The notes under the pieces were generated by a model. It did no database searches. It saw only the letters and a program-made list of their open reading frames with translations, and was not told the origin of the DNA. Shown here piece after piece: positions 8,435 through 18,283 of a stretch of DNA of 64,000 nucleotides (positions within the stretch are counted from its first letter, which is position 1; every line of letters starts with the position of its first letter). Source of the DNA: Symsagittifera roscoffensis (Eukaryota > Xenacoelomorpha > Acoela > Convolutidae); assembly GCF_963678635.1 (NCBI RefSeq), contig NC_087068.1:39765649-39829648 (forward strand), in the 5' to 3' direction. Position numbers and translations under genes: made by a program.

Positions 8435-9571
8435 CAATTCAAAAATCCATCAAAAATTGCTACCCAACAGTCACAAAGTCAGTCTTCACCGACATCATCC
8501 CAAGATAACCAAACACCACCTTCAATTACTCAAAATCCTCAAACATCTACACGAATTTCTTTTCAAGACAATCCATACACTTTTGAAGAACGACATGCTC
8601 GTTTATCAGAACCACTAGAACCAGTTCAACGACAAGCACCTCTAAGCGAACCAACATATAACCTATACCCAACACTACCACAAGAACTAAGTAGAATAAG
8701 AAATCCTAGTCAAAACCAAAATACAGTCGAAATACATAGACAAATTATACATCCTCGACGAAACAGAAATTTTCAAACTCCCCGAGTTCATTTTGATATA
8801 CCTCAATCCCCATCACAAAACACTCCAGAAAACCCCATTGGTATATTACCAGAAACCCCTACGCTTCTTTCACAACGTAGCACCTCAAGCCTACCATCAG
8901 ATTACTTAGGTTCAACACCAACATCTGAACAAATACGTGAAAATCCCTTTAACCCCCCAAACCAGGCATCACGACTACCATATTGGACAACACATTCATT
9001 TACACAAGGTGAATTAAATTTAGTCAATAATCCAATAGATATTTCTACGGATACAACAACATCCTCATCACTACCAGAAACATTATCACTACCATCAACA
9101 CCATCAATAAGCCAGATTTCACCACCACCTTTTAACTTAAATTTTCCAAATAATCTCGACGCCAGATATCGAGAACAATCATCAATAAATATTCCTTTAA
9201 GACTAGATTGGAATACATTTACAGCACCTCCACCATTATTTGGACAACATCAAGAAAGTAACCGCCTTCATAACTGGGCACTTAATAGATTACAATATCG
9301 CCAAGATATTCACAACGATATCCGTGATCACAATATTCAAATACTCCAACAAAACAGTTTACAATTAAAGTTTGAAATCACAGTTAAGTTAAATAATATT
9401 ACCCAACATCCCTACCCATTAAATCCACCTAACATAACAGCTCAATCACTACCACCACCGTTTATAACTACTGAAGTAATATACAAATACGACAGATATA
9501 CCAAAAACACAATTGGCTACATTACATTTTATAATCCATACTCAGGATTATCATACACATGTATATTCTAA
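8435..9571 (+). CDS. ATG-less Pro/Ser/Thr/Gln-rich ORF upstream of env
   Basis: One frame is open for 378 codons from the stop at 8432-8434 to TAA at 9569-9571, with no ATG anywhere in frame. The first about 270 residues are rich in Pro, Ser, Thr, Gln and Asn. The last about 100 look more folded, with an RLQYRQDIHNDIRDHN helix-like stretch and a Tyr-rich end finishing SYTCIF. Its stop lies 13 bases inside env, in another frame. Absence of stops over 1.1 kb at this AT content is strong evidence for coding. Expression must use splicing, a non-AUG start, or an upstream frame lost to an indel. Copy 3 is deleted here, so the start cannot be compared. No family is recognised. Confidence 0.6.
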   Translation, partial: QFKNPSKIATQQSQSQSSPTSSQDNQTPPSITQNPQTSTRISFQDNPYTFEERHARLSEPLEPVQRQAPLSEPTYNLYPTLPQELSRIRNPSQNQNTVEIHRQIIHPRRNRNFQTPRVHFDIPQSPSQNTPENPIGILPETPTLLSQRSTSSLPSDYLGSTPTSEQIRENPFNPPNQASRLPYWTTHSFTQGELNLVNNPIDISTDTTTSSSLPETLSLPSTPSISQISPPPFNLNFPNNLDARYREQSSINIPLRLDWNTFTAPPPLFGQHQESNRLHNWALNRLQYRQDIHNDIRDHNIQILQQNSLQLKFEITVKLNNITQHPYPLNPPNITAQSLPPPFITTEVIYKYDRYTKNTIGYITFYNPYSGLSYTCIF

Positions 9572-12177
9572 AATTATTAATTTTTCTCCAACTCCTTTTT
9601 CTAGTAATCTCAAATCAAAACATAAACCCTTCCCCTCGTACAGGACCACAAGATTTATTAGTAACACATTACGATTGTGAAGAAAATGAACAAAAAACAC
9701 TACATAAATACGCAATAAATCAAGTATCACAATGTGAAACAGAACCACAAGCTATAGAAACCACAGATGTAATAGCAACACTCTATTCAAAAGCCCGAGC
9801 AACAACAGTTACAGGTTATAAATTCACAGCAACATTTTCCGAAAAGAAAGTACATTGTTCACAAGTCTCGAACGGAAACAAAAACCGACTTGACCATGAA
9901 TCATTCTATCAGAGTAATATAGAACGTCTTTTACATCTCAATCCCGACGATTGTAAAAGTGAACTACTTAGACTAAACATCACACAAAATAAAAACTCCG
10001 CAAGAAAGTTAGTTAATTTTCAAGTTTTTTCAGACTCTGTACATCAATCACAACTTGAAAGACACCAAGGACATATAAAACTAGACGAAAAATACCCGTA
10101 TAACGGCGCACACGGACGATTAACCTATGACCTACACGATAAACATTGGATACCACACATTGGTATAAATGACCCATCAAACTGCAAAGCAGACACAAAA
10201 AATAAAGGATACCAAGAAATCATGTTTTTCGATTGGAAAATACAACTCGAAAAAATACAACTAACACGAGATTTATCAGATAATACAATGATCTATCAAG
10301 GAATCCGATTACCTTGTAAAAATGATCAAGGTTATTGCGACCCTACAACGAGAACACAAGCAACCATTGTTTGGTTCCCCGAAGATACATGTACAACATT
10401 TCAAGTAGCAAAAATACACGCTCGTATGATAAAATTTCACGAAAAATATTTTATACAATCAATTCCATATGAACAAGTCCATCCATCACGAAAACTAAGT
10501 TCTAATTTTAGAAACATAGACAATATAGAAAATAAATTGACACGTTTTCAAATATATCAAGAAACAGAACTTGCATGTAAATACAGGAATCCACTTCACA
10601 GAACACAATACTCTGAAATATTAGTTGAATACGAAAAAGGATTCGACATGACCACTGGAAAAGTAAAAATCGACCCATATGCCACAGGTCATCCTCCAAA
10701 CGAAGGAACATCCTATATACCAGTTAATTTTGAAAAAAGCAACGGACAACCTGGTGGACATCTAAAACCCCATGACACCAGAAGCACACGCTTACAAGAA
10801 TTATCACTAATGAATACTACATATTTCGGTAATATCCACTATGATATTCATTTAGATATGAAACTAGATTATACAATTAGCCGAATTTTTCAAGAAATGT
10901 CACTCTCCGAATTAGAAACACTACACCAACTATGCGAATTAGAACGAACACAAATATTACAATCACTTGCACTAGCAGTATTAAAAATACCCTATGCAGG
11001 ATACTTATTATCTGGAAATAGATCAAATTTTTTAGACTATGAAGGAAACATCTTATGGTTTTATACTTGTACTAAAAAAGTATCACCACTATACGTTTTT
11101 GAAGATAAACGATGTTATAAGAGAATCCCTATCTTTTATAAGAATAAAGTACATTTCGTGGATACACTTTCACGAAGAACCTATTTCTGGGATACCGCAG
11201 TCCCATGTGGATCAGAAAACAGCCACAATGTAGTACAACTAAACCCTGATGAAAATAAATATTATCTTCTCACTCCATATCCCACATTAATGCAATCACT
11301 CAAAAAATTTTCACCAGAAAGCATTCGCGCTATTGCTCGAAACCCAAATATAGACTTACAATCAATAGGAATCTATTCAAAATCAGATATTCAGCATCAC
11401 ATTAGAACACAACAATTCCAAGAATTATTAACACAAATGGACACTATACAAAGACAATCAATAGACCAAAATATACGCAAACTTGCAGAAACCGCAGGAT
11501 TTGCCGATATCTACACGCAAGACTATAGCGGATATTTTAAAGACATTAAAGATTATATATATCTAAACGGTGAAAAATACCGTCCCCAAGATATATCACC
11601 AATTAACATTTTTAGCTTTGTTACACTCAAAAATGAGATCCTCGATTTTCTAGGATGGCCCTACTACATCTTAGAAAAATTGACTATTTTATACGCAATG
11701 TTTAACTTTATTGGATTTCTTTTCTCACTTTTAAAAGGAATCTACAACACATGTGCTATACACACACAAGTAAACAGACAAGCAAGCGTAGCACGCATAC
11801 TCTTTGCAGGATTTTTTGGAATCTTTTCTACATCTATAAACAAAATTCTTTTAGACGCACAAATAAAAGAATATAACACAAAAATAGCAACACGACAAAA
11901 TACATACGACGAAGAACATAACAATGTAGACATAACGCCAACGGCACCACAATTACCACCCCTACCAAATAACCATCCACTATCCCTAGTCCCACGAAAT
12001 TTTCGAAATTTAGCCATCACACATAATCCAAATTTTCGACTCACCACATCACAAAGTCCCATCCAACATATAATGACACACCAGTCACAAGATCAAAATA
12101 CTTATGAACAAATTATTGAACAACCCCATACCACCGCTTTTCAGTCTCAAAATAATCATTTTTTTAGCCCACGATGA
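9559..12177 (+). CDS. env: env: envelope-like membrane glycoprotein
   Basis: Predicted 872 residues. An N-terminal signal peptide (about 1-18, Leu/Ile/Phe-rich) leads a Cys-containing ectodomain with several N-X-S/T sites. A membrane-spanning stretch lies at about 700-728 (LYAMFNFIGFLFSLLKG), with a second hydrophobic patch at about 745-765, then a polar tail of about 110 residues. Spaced Cys motifs (HYDCEEN, VHCSQ, then WFYTCTKK, DKRCYKRIP and VPCGSEN) resemble class III-like glycoproteins of negative-strand arthropod viruses that have been captured by invertebrate retroelements. That is a recollection of pattern, not a search result. The frame is intact. Copy 3 contains decayed parts of the same protein (18,280-19,640, minus). 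Its stop overlaps the next ATG as ATGA. Confidence 0.85.
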   Translation: MYILKLLIFLQLLFLVISNQNINPSPRTGPQDLLVTHYDCEENEQKTLHKYAINQVSQCETEPQAIETTDVIATLYSKARATTVTGYKFTATFSEKKVHCSQVSNGNKNRLDHESFYQSNIERLLHLNPDDCKSELLRLNITQNKNSARKLVNFQVFSDSVHQSQLERHQGHIKLDEKYPYNGAHGRLTYDLHDKHWIPHIGINDPSNCKADTKNKGYQEIMFFDWKIQLEKIQLTRDLSDNTMIYQGIRLPCKNDQGYCDPTTRTQATIVWFPEDTCTTFQVAKIHARMIKFHEKYFIQSIPYEQVHPSRKLSSNFRNIDNIENKLTRFQIYQETELACKYRNPLHRTQYSEILVEYEKGFDMTTGKVKIDPYATGHPPNEGTSYIPVNFEKSNGQPGGHLKPHDTRSTRLQELSLMNTTYFGNIHYDIHLDMKLDYTISRIFQEMSLSELETLHQLCELERTQILQSLALAVLKIPYAGYLLSGNRSNFLDYEGNILWFYTCTKKVSPLYVFEDKRCYKRIPIFYKNKVHFVDTLSRRTYFWDTAVPCGSENSHNVVQLNPDENKYYLLTPYPTLMQSLKKFSPESIRAIARNPNIDLQSIGIYSKSDIQHHIRTQQFQELLTQMDTIQRQSIDQNIRKLAETAGFADIYTQDYSGYFKDIKDYIYLNGEKYRPQDISPINIFSFVTLKNEILDFLGWPYYILEKLTILYAMFNFIGFLFSLLKGIYNTCAIHTQVNRQASVARILFAGFFGIFSTSINKILLDAQIKEYNTKIATRQNTYDEEHNNVDITPTAPQLPPLPNNHPLSLVPRNFRNLAITHNPNFRLTTSQSPIQHIMTHQSQDQNTYEQIIEQPHTTAFQSQNNHFFSPR

Positions 12178-13855
12178 GCCGCCAACTTGGATCACTACAC
12201 CGATCAAATTCCCACCCAACCAATCTTACCTCTCCAATCCCAATAATACCACTTTTTGCTTTTCCGCCACCCGATTTTCCATCTAGTAATGTAACATCAG
12301 GCATGAATTCCGACACTAATTCACACATCTCAGTTTTATATTCCATCTCACAACTCAATAACCCGAATATTGAAACCCCCGATGAATTTGCCGACTCAGA
12401 ACCATCCCCATCAAATCATTTTCATAATTCTTCTAATTTTTCTCAACCCCCTTTTCAACCCATATTATCCAATAACCCTGACCCAATCACTTCCACACCC
12501 TCTTATGCTTCCCAAGTTACCCCAACCTACTCCTCACTTCATTCTGACCAATCATCTCATTCTCCAGACACCCCCCGAATCTCCCCAGAGCTAGATAATT
12601 TTATTACCCTTCAACAACAACCCTACCACCTCCATACCCCAACAATAAACCAAATCTCCTCCACAATCAATTCATCCAACCCCCTACCCCTACACCCTCT
12701 TCAAATTATACTGAATCATTAGCACCATCATCCACATCAACTGAATCTTCACACAATACTAATAGAGCTTATCGCACTTTTAAAAGAAAGTTCCCCAACC
12801 ATCCTTTCCCAGCAAAACCAGGAACAGCCCGTGAATACATCAACCACCCCAAGCATACTAACACAAAAGAATTTTTAGCCATCACCTTACCCTCATTCCC
12901 ACAATACACCTTAAACACCCCCCACGACACTAACGAAACACGCAACTTTGTAGATGAATACGTTTTAATGCCCACTCTCTCTTGGACCTCATATTATCAT
13001 TTTACTAACCCTCTTTGCTTACCTTTATCTAACACTCACATCGATATAGAGCGAAATACGGATATGCTATATCGACTCACTACACCACTAACCGCTAGAC
13101 AATTTACTTACGTTGGATATAAAAAATCACTAAAAACACACACTGCACCTAGAGCTAACGAATATACACTCGAATACTATGATCACAACATCATCAGAGC
13201 TAACCAAGATCAATTCTTAGACGACGATCGCTTCGCTAATCCACAAATTACCGAGAAATTTTTCATCAAGACACCATATATATTTACACTAAACATCTTC
13301 GACCGAAAGTTTGATCACATTATTTCAGAAGCACTAACAGACACACAAGCATACGAAAGTTTTAAAGAACGCTTCCAAATATTTTCACTAACCTTTCATT
13401 TCCTTGCACCACACGAAAGAGATTTACACTGCTCACACGATATTATGTTGCGCACTAAACAAACCCACACATATAGTTATTATCGCTTCATCCAAAATCA
13501 CTTTGACCTACACACACCCTCTAGACAACCACACCATCGTTTTCAATTCATTAATTCCAAATACACTTCACCATTTTTCCTAAATTTCACATATTGCATT
13601 AAAGATACTAACCTTCATGGTATTCTTCGCAATTATGATCCCATAACCCAAATGTACATCTTCTGTCCCATCACCAAGACCTTCAACGCCGAAGAATCCC
13701 GACCCTTCCTTATCCCGCACGAGTTTGTACAACCTATAGAAATCCCAATTTTAGAATTCATCCACAACACTAAATTGCAGCCGAACACAAATGACAAAGA
13801 CCTTGGTAACTCAAAGCACCAAAGGTTGGACGGTCTTTGCATATATAATGCATAG
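12174..13855 (+). pseudogene. Post-env ORF, Ser/Pro-rich N-terminus plus folded C-terminus, frameshifted
   Basis: It starts at the ATGA shared with the env stop; the start and overlap are conserved in copy 3 (18,283 downward, minus, MSRQVGSL against MSRQLGSL). The first frame runs to 12,722 (182 residues, Ser/Pro/Asn-rich). From about 12,630 a second frame is open through 12,722 and continues without stop to 13,855, so one protein appears split by an indel in the C-runs near 12,680. The later part (from about 12,780) has folded-protein composition, for example KTPYIFTLNIFDRKFDHII and MYIFCPITKTF. Similarity to copy 3 ends near 13,780; the last about 25 codons are probably flank. The intact product would be near 580 residues, judged by copy 3. 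No known family is recognised. Confidence 0.7.
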
Positions 13856-14251
13856 AAAAGGACCTACATTCGACTGCCTTTCACAATTGATATAACAAAA
13901 GCAACAAACTTTTAGTTTTTGGCAAAATTTTTTGATGGTGATTAATTTAAGTTTTTGAATTTTCAAATTATCAGACATTGATCAAGGCATATATAAACAC
14001 CTCATACAAAGGAAATAGGAAATTTCAGCGTTTTTGAAGAAAAAAATTAAGTCAAAAGAAAACAACAGCCAATTTTATCGTAACCAGGACTACGTTATGC
14101 ACACAAAAAATTAAAATTTGCATGCAAAAATTTTTTTTTTCGAAAAATGTTTGTTTGCGTACGAAATTCAATTTGCGGTTGAAAAAAAAAACAAAAAATT
14201 TTTGGGCCAAATTTTCAAAATTACTCGAAAAATTTTTTGTGTCGCCAATAA

Positions 14252-14305
14252 AAAAATGCCAGTCATACAATTTCCACAAATGGGAATTGTATGATAAGCA
14301 TTTTT
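14252..14305. repeat. Palindromic hairpin element, locus 1
   Basis: The arms CATACAATTTCC and GGGAATTGTATG flank a 6-base centre (ACAAAT). Pairing extends outward with AAAAATGC on the left and GCATTTTT on the right, so the transcript would form a hairpin of over 20 bp. The same arm sequence recurs near 14.45, 41.57, 41.76 and 41.94 kb. Confidence 0.7.
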
Positions 14306-14395
14306 TTTTCAAAAACGAAAACCTCAGTTTCCATCACCAGACTGTTTTATTAGAATCAAACAGCCACAGAAATAAGTTTATACCAGTTTTCAACC

Positions 14396-14494
14396 ATTTT
14401 TAGAAATTGTATGAAAATTGTATGAAAAGCATTTTTCCACACACTTGATGTATGGAATTGTATGATAAGCATTTTTGGCGTATGGAGGTTAACC
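14396..14494. repeat. Hairpin-element relative, locus 2
   Basis: Contains AATTGTATGA twice in tandem and then GGAATTGTATGATAAGCATT, the right arm of the element at 14,252. The left arm is poorly preserved, so this is a degenerate or partly duplicated copy. Confidence 0.55.
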
Positions 14495-15420
14495 TGTGGA
14501 TTCAACAGCTAACCAATTTATTTCGTGGGATCTCTGAATCTTTTGCTTAGAGACTATTGCTGCTGATAAAAACAGGGTATAATTTCAAAAATTCATGTCA
14601 TTTAAAGTTGTTTTAGTTATTTCCTATTCGTACCTTTTTATCTTGCCTTTTAGCTGTCATGTTTTGTAATATGAAAACTGGCACTGAAATTGAATTTTTT
14701 TAGTGAGTTTTGAATTTCTGGTCATTATCAATGGGAGTTTGCTAATAGCAGCCTATAGCCTGTCCAGTTATGAAAAATGGAACTGAGTAATTAACTGTAA
14801 TTTTGAGATGGCATGAGAAACTTAGAAGTTTGCTTAGCACTCCAACTCAAAACCTGATAAACTGTCTTTTCGGACGTCGCGCCATTGCAACGCTTTTGTT
14901 GACTCAATTATTCCAATTATTCATTGTTCTTGAAGTTCGTTAAAATGTTGTTGCATGCATTAATATTCTATTATTTTCATTTGTAGCACTTTTAACCATC
15001 TGACAACTCATTCTGCCAATAATGCTTTTGTATCACCACACTAAACCTGAACATTTTAATTTTTAAAATTGTGCCAAAAAATTGAGTTCTCGTACAAATT
15101 TTTTCTCTGATGACATTTTTAAAACGATTTCGGTGAATCAAAAATCATCTTAGCTTTTCTTTATTGTTTGTACAAAATCTAGCGAAAAAAAAATAACGCA
15201 CAAAAAGCATTTTTTTACAGCGTTACAGAATTCAATTTCAAAATCTAAGGTTATATACTTACAACAAATTTTATTCCTTCGAAGAGAAAACAGTAGAAGA
15301 CGTAAGTATTGATTTTGAGATTTTTTTGTAAATCAAAATTTGCGTAAGTCCTGCTACTTTCAAAAAAATTATAACAGCTCAAGGGCATGTAAAATGAGCT
15401 TGCAAAACGAGCTTTCAAAA

Positions 15421-15690
15421 TAAGAACCAAGAGCGTGCATCTCTTCACCCTAAAGGTTATTCAAATCTCTCAACATCACTTCTTTAAGTATTTCTTCTTC
15501 TTTTTTCTAAGTCTGATTTCCGGATCATTTTCTCGTCTTCCTCGTACAGTCGTTGATAAGGCAAGTGAAAATAGAAATTTTGAGTCATCCATAGATTCTA
15601 AATTATCAATTAACAAACTAAAATAAAAGCAGGGTTTTACTGGACTCATCTGGTCCCATCAAACTTACAAACAGCCTATCATTTGTACAA
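15421..15690. repeat. Dispersed repeat, copy B
   Basis: Diverged direct copy of 300-585. The best block is TGGTCCCATCAAACTTACAA followed by CAGCCTATC. No frame is shared by both copies. Confidence 0.75.
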
Positions 15691-16515
15691 AAAATTTTTA
15701 ATGACATTTTGGTTTTAGACTGATGTAAACTTTTACCAATGTTAACTAAACTATCCAGTTAGTTTCATCCTGCTCATAATAAATCATGCGGAGCTTGTAA
15801 ATTCAGAATCAAACAAAAAATTAGAATATGTATTGTCAAAAAAACGAATTTTGATCTTGGAACGTTTGTTATCACGGAGAATCCAAAAACTTTGAGAATT
15901 CAAGGTTTTTTCCCCGATTTCGACTAATAAAATCACCCATTGTTTTCTTCTTCAAGCTTCAACTGCATCAGCTTTTAGCTTTTCTATGATTTTTTATATT
16001 TGAACATTGGCTGAAATCATGGTTTTTTATTTTTAATTAGATTGTTTTGAAGTGTAAGCAAATTTACAGATACATCATTACTTTGAGATCCAAAAATCAA
16101 GGAAACGTACAATACTTTTTCACTTGGCCATATCAAACACAATTGATAATGCCTGACTGGTTTCGTTCCAACATCCCTAGAAAAAAAATCACCAAATGAA
16201 TTAAGATTGTTATCAGATAGTTCCACGTGAAATTTTATAGTAGTTCGAAGTCGTTCACTATTTCGATAAGCAAACACTCTTATCATTGGGTTTGCGTTTT
16301 TTGTTACTGGTTAAAAGTGGAAATTTTCTTTTTTTTTGCGTCAGATTGGTTTTATTTAAATAGATTGGTTTGGCATGGTCAGATGATTGTTGCGTGCATT
16401 TTAAAAAACAGACTGCTGATAAGTTGTGTAGGGTGGCGAATAACTTGATTTATGTGGAAAGTTGCGTGAAATGTGGACGAGTGAAAATAGAAAACCAAAT
16501 TTTCTAAATCGGAGC
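15691..16515. other. Unassigned DNA between repeat B and retroelement copy 3
   Basis: AT-rich, with only short frames lacking recognisable composition. Nothing specific seen. Confidence 0.5.
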
Positions 16516-16539
16516 ACACATGAAAAAGTTATTTCATAT

Positions 16540-18283
16540 TTACGACGGAAGGGTCGGGTTCCGAATGGGGAAGTTACTTTTGATGGTGTCTGAGGTTAAT
16601 AAAAGCTTAGCTAGCATTCGAACTAAGTTTTTAGTTCGTAAGAGTGACCAAAGAAGTTCAAGTGAGCGGATGATATTAGCTTTTTCGTTGACAGCGGAAA
16701 ATTCGTGGTTAGAATTTAGGATCAATTTATGAAATAAGTGGTTGAATTTAAAATCATGAATGTTCACTAAAAGGGCAACTTTAACGAGTTGGATATGCTC
16801 AAGTGGGATAAAAATGAGGCGGGAGTCTTCAAGCAGGAAGTTGTTAGTGAGTGGGCAAAATATGTACATTTGTCTTACGGGATCTTAGTTACGGAGGATG
16901 CCGTGAAGTTTATAAGATTTTATGCAATGTGAAATTTAGAAAGTAAGGTGAGGTATATTTAGAGTTAATAAATTGAAGCAGTGGTGGAGATTGCGGGATG
17001 GTGAACTGTGAAGAAAAGGTTGTTGGATAAATTTAAATTAAGCGTAAGTTTGAGTGAATTTAGTCTTTAACATACTTTCATGAGAACAGTTATTATCTCA
17101 TGCTGTTAGAAAAAATAAATTTTACTGCAAAGTATCAACTTACATATGAAATGGTTAGTAAATATTGTTTTTCATTACTGTCTGGTCGATGATTTGATCG
17201 AATTTCCTATTAGTGCTAGGTTTTGAATCTGAATACTACTTCGAGGTGAAAGTAGTATTCAGATTCAAAAAACTTCTCAGTTAATTATGCTTTCACATAA
17301 GGGTCATTATCATACGGTGAATCTTTCATATATCGGACGACTGTGTGACCCTAGTGATAATGGAATATGGGTTAGCTTTTGGTGGAATGAATCGATTAAT
17401 TGTTTGTTTTTAGCCTATGTTTGTGAATTGATTTAGATGGAGTGCGCTAGTTAATTGGTTAATAATTGAATCGCAAAGCTCATGGTCGTCTGGGGGTACT
17501 TTTAGTGGGTTAGTGAAATTGTAGTACAATTTCCTTGAAAGGGTTGGTAGTAGGGAAATTCCATCAACCTATTGGGCTAGTTGAGCTTGCTTTTCTTCGT
17601 TTTATTAGGTGTACTGGGAGAAGAAGGGAAGATTTTTAAATAAAAATGCGGGTGTATTAGGATGATGGTATAGGAGTCGAGATGCTGATGGGCGGTTACT
17701 GAGAAATTGGGCCAACTTTTTTGGATGTTTGCGTTTCGTAAAAACTTCTTTGCGCGTGTTGGGCCAATATAAACAGATGGGATGGATGATTCGGTAGTTG
17801 AAGTGGAGTGGGTGAGTTGGTGAGTAGTTACTGAGTTAGAGTTATTAGGAATTTCTTGCTGGTTAGTAATAAAATCGTCTAGAACATGCTCAAGCTGTTC
17901 ATCTGTGATGGGACTAGGTACATCGGATGTTTTACTGAAGAGGTGAAAAAAAGGGTAGTGTCAGTGTGTCAGGAGAAGGAGATAAACTTTTCAAAAAGAG
18001 CAGGGGGAGTTATAGATTGGAAAGGTGGTTGGGAAAAATTAGTGATACTGGGCTTGGATTCTAGGATTTCATCGGTTGTGTATACTGTGGAGTTATTGAA
18101 AAAAGAGTTAGTTTTAAAAACAGTTTGAGTTGAGTTGAGTCGTCAGAGTCCATGTGTGGTGAATTGGAAGAAAACTTTGGTAGGGTGAAAAAGTTGAGGT
18201 CAGAAAAAGTAATGAGAATCGTGGCGTTGGAGATTAGATGGGTAGGAAATGGAGCAGTTGAGGGATCCAACTTGGCGGCTCAT
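16540..18283 (-). pseudogene. Post-env ORF, copy 3 (decayed, but with the fuller C-terminus)
   Basis: Starts ATGAGCCGCCAAGT at 18,283 as in copy 1 and ends TAA at 16,540-16,542. The last 109 codons are open (16,869 down) and begin MYIFCPLTNNF, matching MYIFCPITKTF in copy 1. They then continue about 75 residues beyond the point where copy 1 loses similarity, so copy 3 preserves the original C-terminus. The middle has stops and a local inverted duplication at 17,221-17,270. The N-terminal half is frameshifted. Confidence 0.75.
17221..17270. repeat. Perfect 21-bp hairpin inside copy 3
   Basis: TTTTGAATCTGAATACTACTT (17,221-17,241; 21 bases) is followed by an 8-base loop and its exact reverse complement (17,250-17,270). 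Only one arm corresponds to the post-env ORF of copy 1 (region encoding FFIKTPYIF), so the other arm arose by local inverted duplication. Confidence 0.85.

Larger units (their letters stand above)
975..13790 (+). mobile_element. Retroelement copy 1: large env-bearing Ty3/gypsy-type LTR element, internally deleted, 3' truncated
   Basis: Order on the + strand: 5' LTR, leader, ORF1, gag N-terminus, pol (RT-RNaseH-integrase), two small membrane ORFs, an ATG-less ORF, env, and a post-env ORF. A deletion junction lies at about 4,045: the sequence before it matches copy 2 near 36,130 and the sequence after it matches copy 2 near 32,225. About 3.9 kb covering the rest of gag, protease and the start of RT is therefore missing. 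Similarity to copy 3 stops near 13,780 and no 3' LTR follows, so the 3' end is truncated. Pol and env are nevertheless open for 1,123 and 872 codons, which suggests a fairly young copy. Gene content is like a retrovirus; the polymerase family is Ty3/gypsy by RT, GPY/F and D-D35-E features. Confidence 0.93.
13856..15420. other. AT-rich intergenic DNA, no gene seen
   Basis: Long A and T runs, no frame with conserved partners. It holds two palindromic hairpin elements listed separately. The remainder shows nothing I can name. Confidence 0.6.

Noticed and set aside
11742..12062. 106-codon - frame
   Set aside because: Antisense shadow of the env C-terminus.
14122..14403. 93-codon + frame (Lys/Phe/Asn-rich)
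   Set aside because: Runs through A/T homopolymers and the palindromic hairpin; an overlapping minus frame of similar quality exists.
13860..15400. 3' LTR for copy 1
   Set aside because: Searched for TGGAACCTGATC, TATAAGAGTAAG and GCGCTAAA landmarks; none is present, so the element is 3' truncated.
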